A stretch of 64,000 bases of DNA, taken from the NCBI GenBank assembly GCA_018333655.1, contig JAGXTJ010000023.1, forward strand, positions 1-64,000, written 5' to 3'. Position numbers and translations under genes: made by a program. Shown in pieces: positions 8,181 through 15,976 of the stretch; positions within the stretch are counted from its first letter, which is position 1; every line of letters starts with the position of its first letter. The DNA is from Bacillota bacterium (GTDB lineage Bacteria > Bacillota > UBA994). The notes under the pieces are model-generated. The model did not search any database and was not told where the DNA came from. It saw only the letters and a list, made by a program, of their open reading frames with translations.

Positions 8181-8613
8181 GGTATCTTCTGCGCGCTGGG
8201 AGAGGATAAAAACGCGGGTGATAGAGTTTGTGGCCACCCACAAAGACCGACACATCACCAAAGAGGCGAGCAGCAAGCTCAAGAATCTGAGCGGACTAGA
8301 CCTTGAACAACCGGGCACCTTGGTCTTACTGGTAACAGCGCATAAACGCTTGCTGGGAGTGTTGGCTTGTCAGACCTATGGCGAGGTTTTTTCTATAGCC
8401 GTGGTGAGGAGGGGCGAGAGAAGCCGAGGCGTCGGAAAGCTGCTGCTCGGTAATGCCCTAAACACCTTAGGCAAGATGCATGTAGAAATTGCTTCAGATA
8501 ATGTCCCGAGCATAAAACTGGCCTTCGCCTGCGGGCTACTTGGCTACGGGGCCTTTGTCAGAGATAACGGGCAGGTGGTGCTGCGCTTAAAGACTTTTGA
8601 GGAGCTCGCCTAA
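8167..8613 (+). CDS. GNAT-like acyltransferase
   Basis: A 148-residue protein with an N-terminal helical part and a C-terminal GNAT-like fold. The RSRGVGKLLL segment near residues 85-95 matches the acyl-CoA pyrophosphate-binding motif (R/Q-x-x-G-x-G/A), followed by VEIASDNVPSIKLAFACGLLGYG, a typical last GNAT helix-strand pair. GNAT proteins transfer an acyl group from acyl-CoA to an amine. ATG 8167 overlaps the end of paralogue 4 by 14 bp, so it belongs to the YheC/D operon; a terminator directly follows. GNAT genes have been noted next to predicted amidoligases in other Bacillota. Substrate unknown. Confidence 0.72.
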   Translation: MRVTKVSSARWERIKTRVIEFVATHKDRHITKEASSKLKNLSGLDLEQPGTLVLLVTAHKRLLGVLACQTYGEVFSIAVVRRGERSRGVGKLLLGNALNTLGKMHVEIASDNVPSIKLAFACGLLGYGAFVRDNGQVVLRLKTFEELA

Positions 8614-8630
8614 AACGGGCTCCTTTTGTT
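8601..8630 (+). terminator. Rho-independent terminator at the end of the YheC/D operon
   Basis: GGAGCTCG (8601-8608) pairs with CGGGCTCC (8616-8623), eight pairs with one G-U, a 7-base loop that contains the GNAT stop codon, and a TTTTGTT tail. Confidence 0.75.
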
Positions 8631-8698
8631 AGCAGTAATAGGTTGGCGGTATGGGTGAATAGAGTATACAGGAGCATGAGGTAGGGAGAGGACTTTTG

Positions 8699-9814
8699 AT
8701 GAGTATTCTCGTGGCGCACCTAGCTGAGATCATGGCCTGTTACGGTTTGCACGGCAACCCCGTGACTGTTGACAATCAGTTGTGTATCAGCACCAAGGAT
8801 GGTCTATTGGCGGTGCACATTCACTCTGGCGACAAGGAGGAAGTAGCATGGGCTGGAAGATGCCTCTCTGAACTCCGCCATCGGGGAGTAAGGGGCCTTG
8901 GCGCTATCCAGAGGACTTTAAGCGAGCACTTTTCTGTAGAAATTAACAAGGTAAAGCTCTACCTGACTGAGTATACCCCTGGAGGGGCATGTGACAGCAG
9001 TAGTATCTTTGAGGTGAGGGCCATTGGACGCCTGCTAGGACAAGTACACAGGGCTTCAGAGGAAATACTCTACTTGTCTGCCTGCCCGGCCATTCGCGTG
9101 GCACCCCTTTGGCGGGATGCCGCACGTGAGCGGGTGGCCTACTGGGGGCTAGCGGCACATCGCTATCGCAAGGGGGAGCGTGGCGAGGCCGTCAGAGAAC
9201 TGCTGCGGCAGGCCGAAGAAGCTCTCAGTCGCGCTGACGAACTGGCCTTGCGGCACGACGGGGTGAGAGTTATTTCTTTTGCGGGGCTTTCTTACGGTCA
9301 ATTTGTCTACATGAATGCGGAACATCAAGTGTATCTTAATCAGTCTCATGCCTGTAATACGGACTGGGCCTATACCTCTGTCGGGAGCTTGCTCCTAGAT
9401 GGGAGCTTCGCCCATGACAGGGGCTTGCACTTCTTGGCGGCCTACCTCGCGGTTCACCCCTTGAGTGAAGTCGAATGGCAGCTCCTCTTAGCCTACCTAC
9501 TCTACCCGCACGAATGGGCCACAGCCCTAGATGAGTTGGTGAGAGGGCGTCCCGCTCTTAATAGCCGGGAAGCTATAGTGGATTTGCGGCGGAAGAACGA
9601 ATGGATGGACTGGCTCAATGAAGAAGGTAGCGCCTTACGGAGGGGAGTGCAGCAAAATCCACCTGCACTACTATCTTTGCCACCACTAGAGAGTGTGGAA
9701 AAGAGTGCCATTGTGCCTGCGCTAGAAGTTCCCCTAGAGGTAGAAAAGCCAGTTTCTCGTCCCGAAGGCAAAATCACATGGAAAAGATTTCCGAGTAGTC
9801 CGCGACGCTCATAG
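8699..9814 (+). CDS. CotS-like spore coat protein, degenerate kinase fold (tentative)
   Basis: I do not recognise this 371-residue protein with certainty. Its layout resembles the CotS/YsxE/YutH group of spore coat proteins with an aminoglycoside-phosphotransferase fold: an N-lobe-like segment with DGLLAVHIHS and LSELRHRGVRG, a hinge-like VKLYLTEYTPGG, then AIGRLLGQVHRAS. Where such kinases carry HxDxxxxN and a metal-binding DFD, this protein has SFAGLSYGQFVYMN and YLNQSHACN, so it would be catalytically dead. The last 50 residues are Pro- and charge-rich and probably disordered. ATG 8699 follows GTAGGGAGAGG; it lies behind the terminator of the YheC/D operon and probably has its own promoter. 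Confidence 0.5.
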   Translation: MSILVAHLAEIMACYGLHGNPVTVDNQLCISTKDGLLAVHIHSGDKEEVAWAGRCLSELRHRGVRGLGAIQRTLSEHFSVEINKVKLYLTEYTPGGACDSSSIFEVRAIGRLLGQVHRASEEILYLSACPAIRVAPLWRDAARERVAYWGLAAHRYRKGERGEAVRELLRQAEEALSRADELALRHDGVRVISFAGLSYGQFVYMNAEHQVYLNQSHACNTDWAYTSVGSLLLDGSFAHDRGLHFLAAYLAVHPLSEVEWQLLLAYLLYPHEWATALDELVRGRPALNSREAIVDLRRKNEWMDWLNEEGSALRRGVQQNPPALLSLPPLESVEKSAIVPALEVPLEVEKPVSRPEGKITWKRFPSSPRRS

Positions 9815-9855
9815 TCATTCGCAGAGCAGGGCAGGGTAGTATAGAGGTGAGCTAA

Positions 9856-10545
9856 GTGCTTATGCAAATTGCCCTGCGCACTGTTTTTTTCTATGTCGCT
9901 GTAGTCATAGTGCTACGCATTATGGGGAAGCGCGAACTAGGCCATTTGTCGCCCTTTGATTTAGTGGTGTCTATTATGATTGCCGAGTTAGCGGCGCTTC
10001 CCATCGAGAATACGGACAAGCCCCTACTAGAGGGAGTCATTCCGCTTGTGGTGCTGCTTCTACTAGAGGTGCTTCTTTCCTACGCTGCTCTAAAGTCGGA
10101 AACAGTTCGCGGCATCGTCAACGGCAAGCCAAGCATGGTCATTATTAAGGGTAAAATTATGGAGAGAGAAATGCGCAAGCTGCGCTACAACCTCAATGAC
10201 TTGCTCGTGGGTCTGCGCAGTCAGGGGATCGTGGACCTGGCGGAGGTGGATTATGCCATTCTTGAGCCTTCAGGCACTTTGAGCGTCATACCCATAGTAG
10301 ATAAAAGACCCGTGACCCCGGCTGACCTCAAGCTAGAACTCCCTCGCGAAGAGTTGCCCTTGGTGCTCATTACAGACGGTAGAATTCACTGGGTGAGTGT
10401 AAAGAAGGGTGGCTATGACGAGGGGTCTTTTCGCGCTTTACTTCACTCCCAGGGTATTCACTCAGAACAAGCAGTACTCTTTGCCTACCTTGATGGGCGG
10501 GGTAACTTGCAAATTCAGCTCAAGGACGCACATAGACAATCATAG
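9856..10545 (+). CDS. YetF/DUF421 family membrane protein
   Basis: A 229-residue protein of the DUF421 (YetF/YrbG/YdfR) family. Three hydrophobic segments fill roughly residues 1-80, including the family mark RIMGKRELGHLSPFDLVVSI; the cytoplasmic part then shows VNGKPSMVIIKGKI and LNDLLVGLRSQGI, followed by a second alpha/beta domain from about residue 130. Several family members are induced in the forespore or under stress in Bacillus, but their activity is unknown. GTG 9856 lies 6 bp after AGGTGA. It stands alone between two gaps. Confidence 0.88.
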   Translation: MLMQIALRTVFFYVAVVIVLRIMGKRELGHLSPFDLVVSIMIAELAALPIENTDKPLLEGVIPLVVLLLLEVLLSYAALKSETVRGIVNGKPSMVIIKGKIMEREMRKLRYNLNDLLVGLRSQGIVDLAEVDYAILEPSGTLSVIPIVDKRPVTPADLKLELPREELPLVLITDGRIHWVSVKKGGYDEGSFRALLHSQGIHSEQAVLFAYLDGRGNLQIQLKDAHRQS

Positions 10546-10711
10546 GCGTAGCGAAACAATGCGTTCATGACGGGGAAATAAGGCAAAAACTTAATATTTT
10601 CTACCTGCGAGTCGTAATATCTTGCTGCTACAATGAACCGATTGGGTTACTGAATGTAGAGCACCAAGGCGGTGCATACTACAATGCACTCTGTTATTGG
10701 GAGGTAGATTG
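10546..10711 (+). promoter_or_regulatory. Leader region with two mutually exclusive hairpins
   Basis: This 166-bp gap precedes the activase module. GCACC (10661-10665) pairs with GGTGC (10671-10675), and GTGCAT (10672-10677) pairs with ATGCAC (10684-10689). The two stems share bases 10672-10675 and cannot form together. AGAG (10658-10661) and CTCT (10689-10692) could close an outer stem. The GGGAGG ribosome binding site lies just downstream at 10699-10704. No convincing promoter was found. Confidence 0.4.
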
Positions 10712-11725
10712 ATGATCGTTATTGGCATACCGCGGGCCTTGCTCTACTATATTTACTTTCCTCTATGGCGGCGTTTTTTCTCTGAGCTTGGGGTTAAGGT
10801 GGTTCTTTCTGCTCCCACCAGTGAGGAATTTCTGACCGCAGGTGCACGAGCGGTGGTCGACGAAGTTTGTGCCCCAGTGAAGATCGCCATGGGGCATATC
10901 TTATCGCTAGCTCCCCATGTCGACTATGTTCTCGTTCCGCGTTTCGTAAGCGTAGAGCCGCGTGCCTACATTTGTCCGAAATTAATGGGCCTGCCAGATA
11001 TGATTCGCCATAACGGACTAAAGATGCCCCCTGTACTCGCCCCGGATATTGACTTGAGTCGTGGCTACCTAGGGTTACTGCGGGTTCTTACGGAAGTAAG
11101 CCGTGTTCTTGGCAAGGGGTGGTGGCCGAGTGCCCGCGCTTTCTACCAGGCACTCTCTGAGGTGAAGAGGACTAGGCGCAAGCTTATGACAGGGCTGACG
11201 CCTGAGGAGGCCTTTCATGGCACAATGCGGCGACGTAAACCAGGGCGGCGCATGCGTATCGCCGTTCTCGGTCATCCATACAGCATTTATGACCCCCTGC
11301 TGAGCATGAATATTATCGACAGATTGCGCTCCCACGGCATTGATGTAGTCACAGCAGAGATGCTGCCAGAAGAACACATTGCCCTTGGCCTGCGAAGACT
11401 CAAGAAGAAGCTGTTCTGGACGCAGAGCAAAATGGTGCTAGGGGCAGGGCTCTACTTTCTGCATGACGACGACGATGTAGAAGGGATTATCGTCCTAAGC
11501 TCTTTTGGTTGTGGCTTAGAGTCATTAGTAGCCGACATGTTAGAGCGCTTCGCCCGCCGTAAAGAGTTTCCGTTGCTGCACCTTACCGTAGATGAACATA
11601 GTGCTGAAGCTGGTTTAGTTACGCGGCTAGAGGCTTTCGTTGAAACAGTGCGAGGGAGGATAAGGCATGCGCGTTACCTTTCCCCACATGGGGACGCTGA
11701 GTTTAGCAATGCGAGCGCTCCTTGA
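10712..11725 (+). CDS. Acyl-CoA dehydratase activase-related protein (DUF2229 type), first copy
   Basis: A 337-residue protein of the DUF2229/HgdB-like family that accompanies (R)-2-hydroxyacyl-CoA dehydratase activators. It begins IGIPRALLYYIYFPLWRRFF, typical of these proteins, keeps cysteines in VVDEVCAPVKIAMGH and YICPKLMGLPD that could hold an iron-sulfur cluster, and ends with FGCGLESL followed by LTVDEHSAEAGLVTRLEAFVE, a motif repeated in the next gene. Function is unproven; it may be a protein activase or reductase component. GGGAGG at 10699-10704 supports ATG 10712. The end overlaps the next gene by 59 bp. Confidence 0.75.
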   Translation: MIVIGIPRALLYYIYFPLWRRFFSELGVKVVLSAPTSEEFLTAGARAVVDEVCAPVKIAMGHILSLAPHVDYVLVPRFVSVEPRAYICPKLMGLPDMIRHNGLKMPPVLAPDIDLSRGYLGLLRVLTEVSRVLGKGWWPSARAFYQALSEVKRTRRKLMTGLTPEEAFHGTMRRRKPGRRMRIAVLGHPYSIYDPLLSMNIIDRLRSHGIDVVTAEMLPEEHIALGLRRLKKKLFWTQSKMVLGAGLYFLHDDDDVEGIIVLSSFGCGLESLVADMLERFARRKEFPLLHLTVDEHSAEAGLVTRLEAFVETVRGRIRHARYLSPHGDAEFSNASAP

Positions 11726-12773
11726 AAACTTGGGACTTCAGGTGGTGATGCCTCCCCCTATTACTAGCCGTACTTTGGCACTGGGGGCGAAGTATTCGCC
11801 AGAGTGTGTTTGTCTGCCTTTCAAAGTGAACGTCGGGAATTACATAGAGGCCATAGAGTTAGGGGCGGACACCGTGGTCATGGCGGGCGGCATTGGACCA
11901 TGTCGCTTTGGCTACTATGCAGAGTTACAGCGCGAAATATTGGCGGACCTTGGCCTCTCGGCCAACATGATCGTACTCGAGCCGCCCCAAGGCATGGTGA
12001 CGGAGCTTTGGCGTAAAATCTCAAGCTTAACCCGGGGCCATTCATTTATGTCCGTGGCGCAAGTCTTTTACTTTGCTTGGCGTCTTGCCAAGGGGCTCGA
12101 CGGCATCGAAAAGACTCTTCACCAGGTGCGCGCCCTCGAGAAAACTAGGGGTTCTTGCGACATAATCTGGAACGAGGCACAGAACAGCATTGGCCAAACG
12201 CGAACCCTACGAGGACTATGGGCTGCCGAAAGACTGATCAAAGAGCGCATCGCGGCCTTGCCAAAAAAAACCTGTGTGCACCCTCTGCGCGTAGGGCTGG
12301 TCGGCGAAATCTACATGCTGCTAGAGCCGAAGGTCAACCTAGGTCTCGCCGAGCGCCTCGGCTACCTAGGGGTAGAGGTTCACCGTAGTATGTCTGTGAG
12401 TGACTGGGTGACACAGCACCTGGTGCCAGATCCTAGAGCGCAAGTTTTGGTCCGAAAAATTAGGCAGGCGGCAAAGCCGTACTTGCGCGGCCATGTGGGG
12501 GGACATGGCCTTGAGACGATAGGCCATAGTGTTCTCTACGCCGAAGAAGGAATGGATGGCATCATTCAAGTCTTGCCTCTGACCTGCATGCCTGAAATCG
12601 TAGCGCAGAGTATCTTGCCTACGATTAGTGAGAAATATGGCATCCCTATCCTCACCCTCGTGTTGGATGAGCATGCCGGCGAGGGAGGCTTGCAGACACG
12701 ACTGGAAGCATTTGTCGATATGTTGCGCGCACGCCAAAGACGAGGGAGGGCGATAACTAGTCATGGGAACTAA
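11667..12773 (+). CDS. Acyl-CoA dehydratase activase-related protein (DUF2229 type), second copy
   Basis: A 368-residue relative of the preceding gene. It opens with VTFPHMGTLSLAMRALLENLG, has cysteines in SPECVCLPFKVNVGNY and in GGIGPCRFGYYAE, and ends with VLPLTCMPEIVAQS and LVLDEHAGEGGLQTRLEAFVDML, the same closing motif as its neighbour. The two proteins thus look like a pair that forms a cysteine-rich complex, perhaps with an Fe-S cluster, which the ATPase encoded next would activate. The ATG lies inside the preceding gene, with GGAGGGATAAGG ahead of it. The end overlaps the next gene by 11 bp. Confidence 0.75.
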   Translation: MRVTFPHMGTLSLAMRALLENLGLQVVMPPPITSRTLALGAKYSPECVCLPFKVNVGNYIEAIELGADTVVMAGGIGPCRFGYYAELQREILADLGLSANMIVLEPPQGMVTELWRKISSLTRGHSFMSVAQVFYFAWRLAKGLDGIEKTLHQVRALEKTRGSCDIIWNEAQNSIGQTRTLRGLWAAERLIKERIAALPKKTCVHPLRVGLVGEIYMLLEPKVNLGLAERLGYLGVEVHRSMSVSDWVTQHLVPDPRAQVLVRKIRQAAKPYLRGHVGGHGLETIGHSVLYAEEGMDGIIQVLPLTCMPEIVAQSILPTISEKYGIPILTLVLDEHAGEGGLQTRLEAFVDMLRARQRRGRAITSHGN

Positions 12774-13734
12774 TGTGTACCTAGGGGTTGATGTCGGGTC
12801 GGTCAGCACCAAGCTAGTAGCTATCGATAGCAAGGGTCAAGTTCTCGGGCACTGCTACTTAGAGACTCAGGGGCAACCGATCGCCGCCATTCAGAAAGGC
12901 CTCGATTTAATTAAACATGCACTCACTGGAAGTAACACAGTGGCGGGAGTAGCGACTACCGGTAGCGGCAGAGTAATTGCCGCGGCCCTGCTAGGTGCAG
13001 ATGTAGTAAAAAACGAGATTACGGCACATGCCACAGCTACTTTGCGGGTGCTACCCGAGGCTCGCGCCATTATTGAAATTGGTGGGCAAGATTCTAAAAT
13101 GATACTGATTAATCATGGAGTGGTCACCGACTTTGCGATGAACACGGTATGTGCTGCTGGGACCGGGTCTTTCTTGGACCGACAAGCGCATCGTCTCGGC
13201 TTGCCTGTAGGGTCCTTGGGAGAACTTGCCTTGCAAGCCAAAACACCCACCCGCATTGCCGGTAGGTGTGCCGTTTTTGCTGAGTCCGACATGATCCACA
13301 AACAGCAAGCCGGTCACAACCTCGCTGACATTGTGGCCGGGCTGTGTGAAGCCTTAGTACGTAATTACCTGAACAATGTGGGCAAGGGAAAAACAGTAAA
13401 GGGGCCGGTCTCTTTCCAGGGCGGCGTGGCGGCTAATATCGGTATCCGCAAGGCCTTGGAGGCGGCCCTAGAGCTGGCCGTGGTCGTCCCCGAACACTAC
13501 AAAGTAATGGGAGCCTTAGGAGCGGCTTACTTGGCAGTGGAGACGATTGGCAAGTCTGCTTTTCGCGGGTTCGGTGTGGCAGGAGCCCATTGTCTCGCCT
13601 CTTCAGAACCCTGTCTCGGTTGCGGCAATGCCTGCGAGGTGGTGCGGTTTGCTATGGAAGGCCGAGTTTTGGCACACTGGGGAGACCGTTGTGGCAAGTA
13701 CAGTCAAAAACAACTTTCGTCAGCTGGGTCTTGA
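12763..13734 (+). CDS. BadF/BadG/HgdC-type ATPase (acyl-CoA dehydratase activase)
   Basis: A 323-residue ASKHA-fold ATPase related to the 2-hydroxyglutaryl-CoA dehydratase activator HgdC. It shows GVDVGSVSTKLVAID at the N terminus, EIGGQDSK near residue 107, NTVCAAGTGSFLD (first cluster cysteine) near 130, and GRCAVFAESDMIHKQQAG (second cluster cysteine) near 169; the homodimer binds one [4Fe-4S] cluster between the subunits and drives ATP-dependent electron transfer. A C-terminal CLGCGNAC tail of about 50 residues is extra and might hold another metal site. No dehydratase gene is nearby, so the electron acceptor is unknown. The stop directly abuts the stop of the convergent HAD gene. Confidence 0.85.
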   Translation: MGTNVYLGVDVGSVSTKLVAIDSKGQVLGHCYLETQGQPIAAIQKGLDLIKHALTGSNTVAGVATTGSGRVIAAALLGADVVKNEITAHATATLRVLPEARAIIEIGGQDSKMILINHGVVTDFAMNTVCAAGTGSFLDRQAHRLGLPVGSLGELALQAKTPTRIAGRCAVFAESDMIHKQQAGHNLADIVAGLCEALVRNYLNNVGKGKTVKGPVSFQGGVAANIGIRKALEAALELAVVVPEHYKVMGALGAAYLAVETIGKSAFRGFGVAGAHCLASSEPCLGCGNACEVVRFAMEGRVLAHWGDRCGKYSQKQLSSAGS

Positions 13735-14373
13735 TTAAATTGGGGCAATGACACTCTTGAGCTCGGCGAAGGTTGCGATAGTGAAGTCGGCACGAGCAAG
13801 TTCCGTGGTCTGGCCAGTGCCAAACAAGCACCCGACAGTAAAGAGGGAGTTAGCCTGACCTGCCAGCATGTCGTGAAAGCGGTCACCCACCATGTAGCCT
13901 CCCGTAATGTGGTGACGTTCTTTGACGAGAGCTACTAAGTCGACTTTTGTCAGGCCATGGAACTGTCCCGCGCAGTAGCGGGCATCAAAAAGTTCAACTA
14001 AGCCTAAATGGTGAGTTACTGACTCAAGGTAGTTGGGGGCGCAGTTTGAACAGATATATGTTTTGTAGCCTAAGCTCCGCACATGGGAAAGTGTCTCGCG
14101 TACACCTGGGAAGGGCTGGGCTTGCGACTCTACTAGCAGGCGCAGCTCTGCTTTTTCCATCAATTGATCGGCATGCTCTGCGTGATGACGATGTTCTGAG
14201 GGCAGGAGCATTTCCCAGATTTCGTGTAGTGGGTAGCCGAGGGTATTAGCGAGGACCGCATCGCTCGGCACGGTAAGCGCAAGCTCGATAAGCACCTCGC
14301 GAAAAGCCGGAATGGCAACTTGTCGTGCATCCCATAGTGTTCCATCAAGATCAAAAATAACAGCTTTAACCAA
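13735..14373 (-). CDS. HAD-superfamily hydrolase (phosphatase-like)
   Basis: A 212-residue HAD subfamily IA protein. VIFDLDGTLWD provides the nucleophile Asp8 and acid Asp10; a helical cap follows; YICSNCAP is motif II; a Lys in LTKVDLVA and GDRFHDMLA form motifs III and IV. Such enzymes dephosphorylate small molecules (phosphoglycolate, nucleotides, sugar phosphates); the substrate cannot be read from sequence. The minus-strand TTG at 14373 is preceded by GAAGGGG at 8 bp; an ATG at 14381 is in another frame. It is convergent with the activase gene and divergent from the SASP gene. Confidence 0.85.
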   Translation of the reverse strand: MVKAVIFDLDGTLWDARQVAIPAFREVLIELALTVPSDAVLANTLGYPLHEIWEMLLPSEHRHHAEHADQLMEKAELRLLVESQAQPFPGVRETLSHVRSLGYKTYICSNCAPNYLESVTHHLGLVELFDARYCAGQFHGLTKVDLVALVKERHHITGGYMVGDRFHDMLAGQANSLFTVGCLFGTGQTTELARADFTIATFAELKSVIAPI

Positions 14374-14487
14374 TTTATCATCCCCTTCTCACCTATATTT
14401 TGCATCGAGAATGCTTACATAGCAATACGCTCTTTGTTCAAAACTATAAGTGCCGGCAATTGTTTGCGGCGAAGGGGTGGTAGTGCA

Positions 14488-14664
14488 TTGGCACGTGGAC
14501 GCAAAGTAATGTCTGAACAGCTGAAGCTGAAGTTGGCAGAGGAGCTTGGCTTTGCCGATACTGTGCGCTCCCGCGGATGGGGTGCGGTGTCGACCAAGGA
14601 GACAGGCGATATGGTAAGACTGGCTATCGCCAAGGCGGAGCAACAGATGAAAGGTTTTCGTTAG
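14488..14664 (+). CDS. Small acid-soluble spore protein, alpha/beta type
   Basis: A 58-residue DNA-binding spore core protein. The sequence begins MARGRKVMSEQLKLKLAEEL, then GWGAVSTKETGDMVRLAIAKAEQQ, matching the clostridial alpha/beta SASP pattern with the Gly-rich turn and the amphipathic C-terminal helix. These proteins coat spore DNA in A-like form, protect it from UV and are degraded by GPR on germination. TTG 14488 is chosen because AAGGGGTGG ends 7 bp before it and the resulting N terminus matches relatives. A sigma-G promoter is expected in the 114-bp gap upstream, but I could not find a convincing one. Confidence 0.85.
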   Translation: MARGRKVMSEQLKLKLAEELGFADTVRSRGWGAVSTKETGDMVRLAIAKAEQQMKGFR

Positions 14665-14670
14665 ACTGGA

Positions 14671-14700
14671 GCCATCCTTTCAAGGATGGCTTCTCAATTT
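14671..14700 (+). terminator. Hairpin terminator after the SASP gene
   Basis: GCCATCCTT (14671-14679) and AAGGATGGC (14682-14690) form a perfect 9-bp stem with a 2-base nominal loop, so the inner pairs open, followed by a T-rich tail that is interrupted (TTCTCAATTT). Confidence 0.65.
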
Positions 14701-14767
14701 GAAATGTTCCAGTTCGTGGCGAGAACGGCAGGATTCAAGAGTCTGCTGTAGAAAGACATTATGTCAG

Positions 14768-15976
14768 ATGCGGAAGGGGCGGATAGACATTCTTAAAAAA
14801 ATATGGCGCATTGAAGACGCTATGGATTTGGTCAAAAAACATATCACCATCTCTGATAAAAGCGTATTGACCCCCCTAACGGAGCTTGTTGGCAGCATCA
14901 TCGGCGAGGATGTGTACGCGCCCTGCCCTGTGCCTCACTTTAGGCGCTCTACTATGGACGGCTATGCTGTAGTTGCTGCGGACACCCATGGGGCGAGCGA
15001 GTCGTTGCCGGCCATGCTGCACCTTAGTGATTCCAAGTTACCCATGTGTGAGCGCGTATACACCGGCGACCTTGTTCGCGAGGCTTTTGACGCGGTGATG
15101 ATGCTTGAGTATGCAGAGGAGCTTCTCGATGGCACCGTTCTTCTGTCACGCCCTATCGCCGCGGGAGACAACATTATGGGCGTGGGCGAGGACATAGCGG
15201 CAAACAGTCTGGCCCTTGGTCAAGGGGGACAAGCGACCTCGCACGATGTTGGTGTCTTGGCGGCCCTCGGTAAGACTGGCGTTAAGACGCGTGATTTTCG
15301 TGTCGGCATTATCTCGACCGGCAACGAGATAGTCCCTTATGAGTGCCTTCCGCAGGTAGGACAGATGAGGGACATCAATTCGCCTCTCTTGACGAGTCTC
15401 TTTCAGACAGCAGGTTTCAGGGTGCAGTACTATGGTATTTTTCGTGATGATGAAGTGTCGTTGACGAAAGCTCTGGCCATGGCCTTGGAACAAACAGATG
15501 CCGTCGTGCTTTCTGGCGGTAGTTCTGCTGGGGCACTCGATTTTACGGAGCGAGCCGTGAACAACCTCGGTCTGCCGGGCGTGCTTGTGCATGGGCTGGC
15601 AGTGAAACCTGGTAAACCAACAATTCTTGGCGCAGTACGAGGCAGACTCGTGGTGGGCCTGCCAGGCCACCCTCTGTCTTGCGCCGTCATGGCGCACATG
15701 GTAGCGCTGCCCTTGTTGCGCTTTGCGGCGGGGGCCAAGGCCTCGATGCCTATGTACGCGAGTGTCGTGCTTGCGCGACCCCTGGCCAGCTTGCCCGGAC
15801 GCAGGGACTTTATCCCCTGTCGCCTCTCTGGTCAAGAAGCATGGCCACAACAGTCAAAGTCAGCGGCCATTCAAGTTCTGGCTGCTTCGCAAGGTTTGCT
15901 GGTGGTGCCTGAGGAGTGTGAAGGATACAGTGCCGGCACAACGGTCAATGTGCGGCTTTGGGGAGGTTCAGTGTGA
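14768..15976 (+). CDS. moeA: Molybdopterin molybdenumtransferase MoeA, first copy
   Basis: A protein of about 400 residues that inserts molybdate into adenylylated molybdopterin. Marks are FRRSTMDGYAV, RPIAAGDNIMGVGEDI, VGIISTGNEIV, DINSPLL, SGGSSAGALDFTE, HGLAVKPGKP and VVGLPGHPLSCAV, in family order. The start is uncertain: ATG 14768 lacks a ribosome binding site, whereas GGAAGGGGCGG (14772-14782) is well placed for an ATT codon at 14789, which would begin the protein ILKKIWRIEDA as in relatives. The stop overlaps the start of the second moeA by 4 bp (GTGA). First gene of a five-gene cofactor operon. Confidence 0.92.
   Translation: MRKGRIDILKKIWRIEDAMDLVKKHITISDKSVLTPLTELVGSIIGEDVYAPCPVPHFRRSTMDGYAVVAADTHGASESLPAMLHLSDSKLPMCERVYTGDLVREAFDAVMMLEYAEELLDGTVLLSRPIAAGDNIMGVGEDIAANSLALGQGGQATSHDVGVLAALGKTGVKTRDFRVGIISTGNEIVPYECLPQVGQMRDINSPLLTSLFQTAGFRVQYYGIFRDDEVSLTKALAMALEQTDAVVLSGGSSAGALDFTERAVNNLGLPGVLVHGLAVKPGKPTILGAVRGRLVVGLPGHPLSCAVMAHMVALPLLRFAAGAKASMPMYASVVLARPLASLPGRRDFIPCRLSGQEAWPQQSKSAAIQVLAASQGLLVVPEECEGYSAGTTVNVRLWGGSV

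Noticed and set aside
14389-14487. Sigma-G promoter of the SASP gene
   Set aside because: Expected by function, but no -35/-10 pair with proper spacing could be supported.
14692-14767. Molybdenum cofactor riboswitch ahead of moeA
   Set aside because: The gap is only about 75 bp, too short for the known Moco RNA, and no fitting stem pattern is visible.
15146-15850. 234-codon minus-strand frame opposite the first moeA
   Set aside because: Shadow of an unambiguous MoeA coding region.
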